Assembly (NCBI GenBank): GCA_045533555.1
Contig: JAZSHZ010000116.1
Span: 1 to 19,280, forward strand
Reading direction: 5' to 3'
DNA from: SIG480 sp045533555
GTDB lineage: Bacteria > Bacillota > Clostridia > Oscillospirales > JAAYXM01
Length of the DNA: 19,280 nt
The notes beneath the pieces are model-generated. The model saw only the letters and a list, made by a program, of their open reading frames with translations. It was not told the DNA's origin and made no database searches. Shown piece by piece: positions 14,568-19,280 of the stretch. The translations under genes were made by a program, and so were the position numbers. Each line of letters begins with the position of its first letter. The first letter of the stretch is position 1.

Positions 14568-15009
14568 GTAAACTACCTCCGCTGCGCATGGAAATTCGCT
14601 TGCGCATCGTTACTGTAGTGCCGGAGTTTGGCTTTGAACGTATTTTGAGATTGTCGTTAAAACTTTCGATAATGGTAAGCCCCATTCCTGAGCGATCCGC
14701 ACCGCCTGTGGTATACATAGGTGTCATTGCCATATCGATATCGGGAATGCCTATGCCGCGGTCGCGGACTGAGATTTCAAGTATGTTTCCTTCAAGAATT
14801 CGGAGGTGCATATGTATTTGACCGACTGTGTCCGGATATGCGTGGACAATGCAGTTCGTGACGGCTTCGCTGACGGAGGTTTTGATATCGCCAAGCTCAT
14901 CAAGCGTAGGATCAAGTTGTGCGGCAAATGCGGCGGCAATTGCGCGGGCATAGCCTTCGTTGGTGGATTTGCTCGGGAATGTTATTTTGCTTTCGTTGAT
15001 TATTTTCAT
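14551..15009 (-). CDS. spoIIAB: anti-sigma-F factor and serine kinase SpoIIAB
   Basis: The 152-residue GHKL-ATPase-fold protein holds sigma-F inactive and phosphorylates SpoIIAA. The N box is SVSEAVTNCIVHAYP (E48, N52), the G1 box DRGIGIPD (83-90) and the G2 box RSGMGLTIIESF (106-117). AAAGGAG lies 8 bases before the ATG. It starts 14 bases after spoIIAA stops and runs into sigF. The C-terminal tail of some 20 residues, rich in Arg/Ser/Gly, covers the sigF ribosome site and start region. Confidence 0.95.
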   Translation of the reverse strand: MKIINESKITFPSKSTNEGYARAIAAAFAAQLDPTLDELGDIKTSVSEAVTNCIVHAYPDTVGQIHMHLRILEGNILEISVRDRGIGIPDIDMAMTPMYTTGGADRSGMGLTIIESFNDNLKIRSKPNSGTTVTMRKRISMRSGGSLRGRNI

Positions 15010-15023
15010 TTTGATTGCTCCTT

Positions 15024-15347
15024 TTATGCTGAAGTGTGTGTTGAGATTATGTTGATAAATTTACAGATCCCCGCAGCATTGAAAACTTTGTAGGCTTGCG
15101 GTGAAACATTTGTGACAGAAAAGCTGCCGCCGGTCAATGTGATTTTCTTGTAAGCGCCGATGACAAGCGCAATTCCGGAACTATCCATAAATCGTACGGA
15201 TTGGAAATCGAGTATCAGGTTTGCAGGGAGATCAATGTCGATATATTCCGATATTGCAGGAATTGCGTTTTTTGCTGCATGATGATCCAGCTCTCCGCTG
15301 AGTGAAAGCGTAAGAGAGCCGTTTTGACGTATTGGTTTGATAATCAT
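15024..15347 (-). CDS. spoIIAA: anti-sigma-F factor antagonist SpoIIAA
   Basis: The 107-residue STAS-domain protein displaces sigma-F from SpoIIAB when unphosphorylated. GELDHHAAK (18-26) and FMDSSGIALVIGAYK (53-67) match the Bacillus protein; the phosphorylated Ser is S56, directly after D55. AAGGAA lies 7 to 8 bases before the ATG. First gene of the operon; no dacF precedes it. I could not find a convincing sigma-H promoter in the 121-base gap upstream; AT-rich TATTAT and TATAGA words occur near 15375-15385. Confidence 0.95.
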   Translation of the reverse strand: MIIKPIRQNGSLTLSLSGELDHHAAKNAIPAISEYIDIDLPANLILDFQSVRFMDSSGIALVIGAYKKITLTGGSFSVTNVSPQAYKVFNAAGICKFINIISTHTSA

Positions 15348-15424
15348 CGAAACGTTCCTTTCATTTGTTTTTATCTATAATACACGAAGTTTTGCGCGAT
15401 AAATGTAAAAAAAGATAAAAAGGC

Positions 15425-15458
15425 AAAAAAATAATCCCGGCAAATTGGCGGGATTATT
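15425..15458 (-). terminator. terminator of the htrA-like operon
   Basis: A 10-base-pair stem (AATAATCCCG at 15458-15449 of the minus strand with CGGGATTATT at 15439-15430) and a 9-base loop run into TTTTTTT on the minus strand. It follows the protease stop by 10 bases and separates it from spoIIAA. Confidence 0.88.
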
Positions 15459-15468
15459 TTATCTTTTG

Positions 15469-16722
15469 TCAGTTGGGTTCTGCCTGCGAATTTGATATAG
15501 TGGCCTCATCCATAAGAATGACTTCAATGTCAACTTCTTTTGAGTTTCTGTAGATAGTTAAGGTAACAGTATCGCCGGCAGAAAAGTTATCTCTGATTTT
15601 TTTGATTTCAGCAGTGGATGTGAGTCTTGTACCGTTCATTTTTGTTATTATGTCTCCGCGGCGCAACCCCTTTTTGAAAGCATCGGAATATGGATGGACA
15701 TATTCAATATAAAGACCTGCGGGGAGACCATAAAATGCGGCATCACGCTCACTGAATGTTTCACCGCTGATTCCGATTGAGGGGCGTCCTTTGATATATC
15801 CGCGTGAAATGAGTTCGTCAATAATAGGTTTTGCAGTGTTCATGGGGATTGCAAAACCAAGACCCTCGTAATAAGAAATTCCGACTTTTATCGTGTTTAT
15901 GCCGATAACCTGGCCGAATTCATTGACGAGCGGACCTCCTGAATTTCCGGGATTAATTGAAGCATCAGTCTGGATGAGTGTCATTTCTCGGTCTTCAACG
16001 ACGATGTCGCGGTTTATTGCAGATATAATGCCATAGGTGACTGTGTTCTGAAGCTGAAGACCTGCCGGATTACCTATAGCAATTGCGGGATCACCTTGTT
16101 CGAGCATATCGGAATCTCCGAATTCAGCTTCCGGGAGACCGGTCGCTTCGATTTTGATAACTGCAAGATCTGTCCTTGAATCGGCACCAATGAGCCGAGC
16201 ATCGAATTTCTGACCGTCGTCAAGAACGACCTGAATGGTAGTCATTCCCTCAATAACGTGATTGTTTGTAATGATATAACCGTCTTCAGACATGATTATT
16301 CCTGAGCCGACAGACGATGACGAGAATGATGTAGAGCTTTGGCAGGTAACACCAACTACAGCAGGTCGGACTTTCTCGGAAACTTCCTTAACTGTGAGAG
16401 CACCGTCTGTTGTTTTTGCACCCTTTGATTTCGGCGAAGTTTCTATTTGAACGTGCTCGTCAACTTTTTCAGGTTCGTTTGTCAATATGTTTTCAATTAT
16501 GCCGGTGCCGGATTGAAGGGGTTCCGATGTGTAAATTTTGAAAAGCGCAACGATAGAAGTTGCGGAAACAATAATTGAAAAAACGGTTATCAAACAGAGA
16601 GTAATAAAAATCCAGGTAGGGACTCTGTTGGGTTTGCGGCGCGGCGGCTCTGCATTGTGTGCATGATTATCAAAGTTTGGTGCTGTGTTTTGTTCGTTAT
16701 CTGTGAAGAATTCACTGCTCAT
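15469..16722 (-). CDS. HtrA/DegP-like membrane-anchored serine protease with one PDZ domain
   Basis: Start set at 16722 because AAAGGAGG lies 7 bases before that ATG; the in-frame ATG at 16761 has no ribosome site. The 417-residue protein has a short cytoplasmic part, one membrane helix (about 35-63), a linker, a trypsin-like domain with H155 (TNNHVIEG), D185 (SRTDLAVIKI) and S261 (GNSGGPL), and a C-terminal PDZ domain (about 313-405). This is the HtrA/DegP layout of Gram-positive envelope proteases: it sits outside the membrane and degrades or refolds misfolded exported proteins. It lies 85 bases after the sensor-kinase gene on the same strand, and with the response regulator forms an apparent three-gene stress-response operon. 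Confidence 0.92.
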   Translation of the reverse strand: MSSEFFTDNEQNTAPNFDNHAHNAEPPRRKPNRVPTWIFITLCLITVFSIIVSATSIVALFKIYTSEPLQSGTGIIENILTNEPEKVDEHVQIETSPKSKGAKTTDGALTVKEVSEKVRPAVVGVTCQSSTSFSSSSVGSGIIMSEDGYIITNNHVIEGMTTIQVVLDDGQKFDARLIGADSRTDLAVIKIEATGLPEAEFGDSDMLEQGDPAIAIGNPAGLQLQNTVTYGIISAINRDIVVEDREMTLIQTDASINPGNSGGPLVNEFGQVIGINTIKVGISYYEGLGFAIPMNTAKPIIDELISRGYIKGRPSIGISGETFSERDAAFYGLPAGLYIEYVHPYSDAFKKGLRRGDIITKMNGTRLTSTAEIKKIRDNFSAGDTVTLTIYRNSKEVDIEVILMDEATISNSQAEPN

Positions 16723-16807
16723 AAAAGTTCCTCCTTTTATTTGTTGATTATATTCTAACATTCAAATTAGAAGATATTATTACCGCGTTGTAAAGTAATT
16801 ATTAATT

Positions 16808-18214
16808 TTAAAGCGGTAATGTAAATGAAAATGTGGTATAGCCTTCACCGCTGTCTGCAGAAATTTTGCCTTTATGCTGCTGGATTATTGTTTTTGCAAT
16901 ATAGAGTCCGAGACCTAATCCGGATTTATCACGGGATCTGGATTTGTCTGTTTTATGGAACCTGTCAAAGACAGATTTCAGCTCATCTTCTGGTATTTCC
17001 GCTCCGTAATTTTTTATGGAGAAAATAAGTTTGTCGCTTCTTGAAATTGCGGAAATATCGATACACGATTCTGCGGTGCTGAATTTTATGGCATTATCAA
17101 TCAGGTTATAGATTACCTGATAAATGGCATCTTCGTTTGCAAGAATTTGTATGCCGTGCGGGGGGATATCGGCGTTGAAGGCGACCTTTGCATCGGCAGC
17201 GCGTTGCTCGAAATTTTTTAAAGCACGCATAAGAAGCTCGACAAAATCAAAGCGCGTACTCTGTTCTGTTATATCTGTTCCCTGGAGAACTGTGATATCA
17301 AGCATTCTGCTGACGAGCCTTGAAAGTCTGTGTGCTTCGTCGGACACAATACGAAGGTAATGTTCCTCACGTTCTTTTGGTATTGTTCCGTCAAGTATAC
17401 CATCAACAAAGCCGCTGATTGATGTCATGGGGGAGCGCAATTCGTGAGAAACGTTTCCAACAAAGCTTCTTCGCAATTCCTCCGATTTTTCTATGGAATC
17501 TGCCATATTGTTGAAAGCGGAGGTAAGCTCGCCGATTTCATCTGATGATTGAAGCGGAACTCTGACAGAAAAATCACCTTGTGCGAAAGCGGTTGCAGCA
17601 TCAGAAATCTGCTTCAGTGGTTTTGTCATATGCCTTACTATAAAATATGATGCAAATGCAGTCAAAACAAAAACAAATAAAGAAAGAAAAGTGAAAAGGT
17701 TTTTGACATAGGACATAAGCTTCCTTATATTATTTATAGAGGTTGTGGCATATATATATGCGATTGGCTCTCCGAAATCTCCGCGTGCCACACATCCGAC
17801 ACTGTAATTCTCTCCGGAATAGAGCCCACCCAAAGTTCCTGTTGAAGTAAATTCATCCGAATTGGCGGTCTTTACAAGTATTCGCTCATCGAGCTTGGCA
17901 CCTATATAGTTACTGCCGTAGCGATCTGAGGTGAGAAAAACAGAACCGTTTGCATCGCATAGAATCACATGGGTTTTTCCGTCTCCCGTCATAGTGGTGA
18001 TGACGGTTTTAAGCACTTGTTCGCGTGACACCGTGTGATTGTGAAGAAGATCTTCAACAAGTGTTGAAATGCGAGTGGCAGTTGCGGAAAGAGAATCGTG
18101 TTTATCTGCAACGGAATAATTGTACATCTGTAATGACAGGCCGAAACCGATGATGAGCAAGCAGCAAATCAAGGGCACGGCGATCATCAGATAATATTTA
18201 TAAAATAGTTTCAC
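16808..18214 (-). CDS. sensor histidine kinase
   Basis: Start taken as GTG at 18214, since GAGG lies 8 bases upstream; the TTG at 18220 would have only 2 bases. The 468-residue protein has a first membrane helix (about 9-29), an extracytoplasmic sensor of about 135 residues, a second helix (about 170-193), HAMP (about 194-245), and HisKA with the phosphorylated H257 in VSHELRSPMTS. The ATPase domain shows the N box NLIDNAIKFS (N373) and the glycine box GLGLGLYIAK. It starts 10 bases after the response-regulator stop, so the two form one unit. The signal is unknown; the extracellular fold resembles the PAS-like loops of wall- or phosphate-sensing kinases, an impression only. Confidence 0.93.
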   Translation of the reverse strand: MKLFYKYYLMIAVPLICCLLIIGFGLSLQMYNYSVADKHDSLSATATRISTLVEDLLHNHTVSREQVLKTVITTMTGDGKTHVILCDANGSVFLTSDRYGSNYIGAKLDERILVKTANSDEFTSTGTLGGLYSGENYSVGCVARGDFGEPIAYIYATTSINNIRKLMSYVKNLFTFLSLFVFVLTAFASYFIVRHMTKPLKQISDAATAFAQGDFSVRVPLQSSDEIGELTSAFNNMADSIEKSEELRRSFVGNVSHELRSPMTSISGFVDGILDGTIPKEREEHYLRIVSDEAHRLSRLVSRMLDITVLQGTDITEQSTRFDFVELLMRALKNFEQRAADAKVAFNADIPPHGIQILANEDAIYQVIYNLIDNAIKFSTAESCIDISAISRSDKLIFSIKNYGAEIPEDELKSVFDRFHKTDKSRSRDKSGLGLGLYIAKTIIQQHKGKISADSGEGYTTFSFTLPL

Positions 18215-18224
18215 TTGCAAAACC

Positions 18225-18917
18225 TCAATCTTCGATTAAAAGAAATTTATATCCTCTTTTCCAAACTGTTTCGAGTTTCCATTTGTCGCTGGCTCCGTCG
18301 ATTTTTTCACGCAACCGTTTGACGTGGACATCGACGGTTCTCGATTCACCGCAATAATCAAACCCCCAAACCTTGTCAAGAAGCTGATCTCTGCTGAAAA
18401 CTATATTCGGATGCGATGCGAGAAAATTGAGGAGTTCGAGTTCTTTTGGCGGCATATAAACTTTTTTCCCTTTGATGTGAACTTCATATGCAGACATATT
18501 AATGACGAGATTGTCGAACTTTTTTATATCAAGGTCGGAATTGTCCGATTCATCGGTATATCGGCGGAGTACTGCATGAATTCTTGCGATAAGTTCCTTC
18601 ATTTCAAGTGGCTTTGCAACATAATCATCAGCGCCGAGTTCAAGTCCTTGAACCTTATCGGCTGTTTCACTCTTTGCAGTAAGCATAATGATTGGTGTCT
18701 TATCTTTTTTGCGGATTTCACGGCAGACATCCCAACCGTCCATCTCAGGAAGCATGATGTCAAGAAGAACAAGGGTCGGAGAAATCTCAAAAAAGGTATC
18801 AACTCCTTGTTTGCCATCAGACGCGATTGTAACATCAAAGCCGTCCTTTTCAAGATAGAGACGAATCAGTTCGGCAATATTAGCGTCATCTTCGATTATA
18901 AGAATATGTTTTTTCAT
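18225..18917 (-). CDS. OmpR/PhoB-family response regulator
   Basis: Start set at 18917: AAAGGAGG lies 7 bases before this ATG, while the upstream in-frame ATG at 18947 has none. The 230-residue protein has a receiver domain (IIEDD at 7-11, phospho-acceptor D53 in LLDIMLPEMDG, T80 and K102 in KPLEMKEL) and a C-terminal winged helix (about 135-228) with the SRTVDVHVKRLREKI recognition helix. It should bind DNA as a dimer on direct repeats. It is followed at once by its kinase and then the protease gene. A TATAAT box (18939-18944) precedes it, with direct repeats in place of a good -35. Confidence 0.95.
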   Translation of the reverse strand: MKKHILIIEDDANIAELIRLYLEKDGFDVTIASDGKQGVDTFFEISPTLVLLDIMLPEMDGWDVCREIRKKDKTPIIMLTAKSETADKVQGLELGADDYVAKPLEMKELIARIHAVLRRYTDESDNSDLDIKKFDNLVINMSAYEVHIKGKKVYMPPKELELLNFLASHPNIVFSRDQLLDKVWGFDYCGESRTVDVHVKRLREKIDGASDKWKLETVWKRGYKFLLIED

Positions 18918-18938
18918 AATTAATCCTCCTTTGATTTT

Positions 18939-18987
18939 ATTATACACTAAAAAAGAAGAAAATGGTTAAAAAAATGTAAAATGTTAA
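18939..18987 (-). promoter_or_regulatory. response-regulator promoter with PhoP-like direct repeats
   Basis: The minus strand has TTAACA (18987-18982), TTTACA (18980-18975), TTAACC (18969-18964), then TATAAT (18944-18939). The last two repeats are 11 bases apart, the spacing used by PhoP-type regulators. No consensus -35 exists at the right distance, which fits an activator-dependent promoter. Self-activation by this regulator is an inference. Confidence 0.45.
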
Positions 18988-19008
18988 GATTTATATTTTT
19001 GCTGTATC

Positions 19009-19037
19009 TTGACTATTTCTTGAAACTGCTTTATACT
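19009..19037 (+). promoter_or_regulatory. sigma-A promoter of the GH20-like gene
   Basis: TTGACT (19009-19014), 17 bases, TATACT (19032-19037). It reads toward the gene starting at 19088. Confidence 0.75.
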
Positions 19038-19087
19038 GTTTAAAGGTTGAATCGACTTTTATATTGATAGGGAAGGAAGTTGCAAAA

Positions 19088-19280
19088 ATGAGCTTGATGA
19101 CAAAAATAAAACCGGTTCCGCAAAAGCTTGAAGAGTTTAATGGTAAAATTATTCTCGGAGAACTTGCGAATGCTGATTTTCAGATAAATGCATCGTCAAT
19201 ATGCGGCGAACTTGCGATGAAAGCAGTTGGGTATTTGAAGAAAACTCTTGGCGAAATCGCTGATGAAGTCGGAGGCCAAG
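19088..19280 (+). CDS. N-terminus of a probable GH20-type glycosidase (3' truncated by window)
   Basis: ATG at 19088 follows GGAAGGAAG and a good promoter; the frame stays open to the end of the window (64 codons). The start, KIKPVPQKLEEFNGKIIL, resembles the opening strand of the zincin-like N-terminal domain found in GH20 and GH84 hexosaminidases (a PxPxK then G-x-(I/F)-x-L pattern), followed by a helical stretch ending in a Gly. There is no signal peptide, so the product would be cytoplasmic. The call rests on a short motif and could be wrong; another carbohydrate enzyme that carries the same fold is possible. Confidence 0.45.
   Translation, partial: MSLMTKIKPVPQKLEEFNGKIILGELANADFQINASSICGELAMKAVGYLKKTLGEIADEVGGQ

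Noticed and set aside
15348..15420. sigma-H promoter before spoIIAA
   Set aside because: Expected from other sporeformers, but I could not find AGGA-type -35 and GAAT-type -10 elements at proper spacing; the AAAGGAA present is the ribosome site.
16735..16800. separate promoter for the htrA-like gene (TTTACA then TCTAAT, 17 bases)
   Set aside because: The hexamers are weak in an AT-rich gap and no terminator follows the kinase gene; co-transcription is simpler.
18324..18923. 199-codon plus-strand frame opposite the response regulator
   Set aside because: It is antisense to a textbook OmpR-family gene and matches nothing known.
1..19280. CRISPR array, tRNA, rRNA, riboswitch or complete insertion sequence
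   Set aside because: No regularly spaced repeats, cloverleaf candidates, transposase-like proteins or known leader folds were seen on reading both strands.

Overview
This window looks like a low-to-mid G+C, spore-forming member of the Clostridia. The evidence is the intact spoIIAA-spoIIAB-sigF operon, AAAGGAGG-type ribosome binding sites, TTGACA/TATAAT promoters, a YolD-like protein, a YabE-type G5/3D protein, and an S-layer-homology (SLH) anchored surface enzyme. The genus cannot be fixed from sequence alone. A gut or rumen polysaccharide degrader is a reasonable guess, because one very large SLH-anchored lyase-like protein, a GH3 enzyme, an esterase-like hydrolase and the start of a GH20-like protein all occur here.

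Layout. (A) 1-7.2 kb, plus strand, carbohydrate related: the 3' end of a giant heparinase II/III-like protein with an Ig-like domain, a Gly/Thr/Pro linker and three SLH repeats; a cytoplasmic NagZ-like GH3 glycosidase; and an alpha/beta hydrolase of the BD-FAE/esterase type. A perfect hairpin terminator follows. (B) 7.3-8.8 kb, minus strand: a redox-flavoured operon of an EFR1-type flavodoxin/2[4Fe-4S] protein, a rhodanese lipoprotein with a striking internal Shine-Dalgarno and start, and a small membrane zinc-ribbon protein. Upstream lies a degraded MmcQ/YjbR fragment and about 600 bases of gene-poor, scar-like DNA (9.0-9.6 kb). (C) 9.6-11.6 kb, minus strand: ksgA (rsmA) preceded by a yabE-like G5/3D gene. 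Each has its own good promoter, and a terminator separates them. (D) 11.9-13.85 kb, plus strand: a Y-family DNA polymerase and an overlapping YolD-like gene. Both start with TTG, and a perfect 25-base palindrome lies over the promoter. (E) 13.86-15.35 kb, minus strand: spoIIAA-spoIIAB-sigF, whose likely terminator lies inside the convergent yolD-like gene. (F) 15.47-18.92 kb, minus strand: an OmpR-family response regulator, a sensor kinase and an HtrA/DegP-like protease, read as an envelope-stress module. (G) 18.9-19.28 kb: a divergent intergenic region with a good plus-strand promoter and the first 64 codons of a protein that looks like the N-terminus of a GH20-type enzyme.

No rRNA, tRNA, CRISPR array or complete mobile element was seen. 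The window is mostly ordinary chromosomal content. The points most worth a second look are regulatory: the palindromic operator of the polymerase operon, the sporulation terminator embedded in a neighbouring coding sequence, the dual-start rhodanese, and PhoP-like direct repeats in front of the two-component operon.
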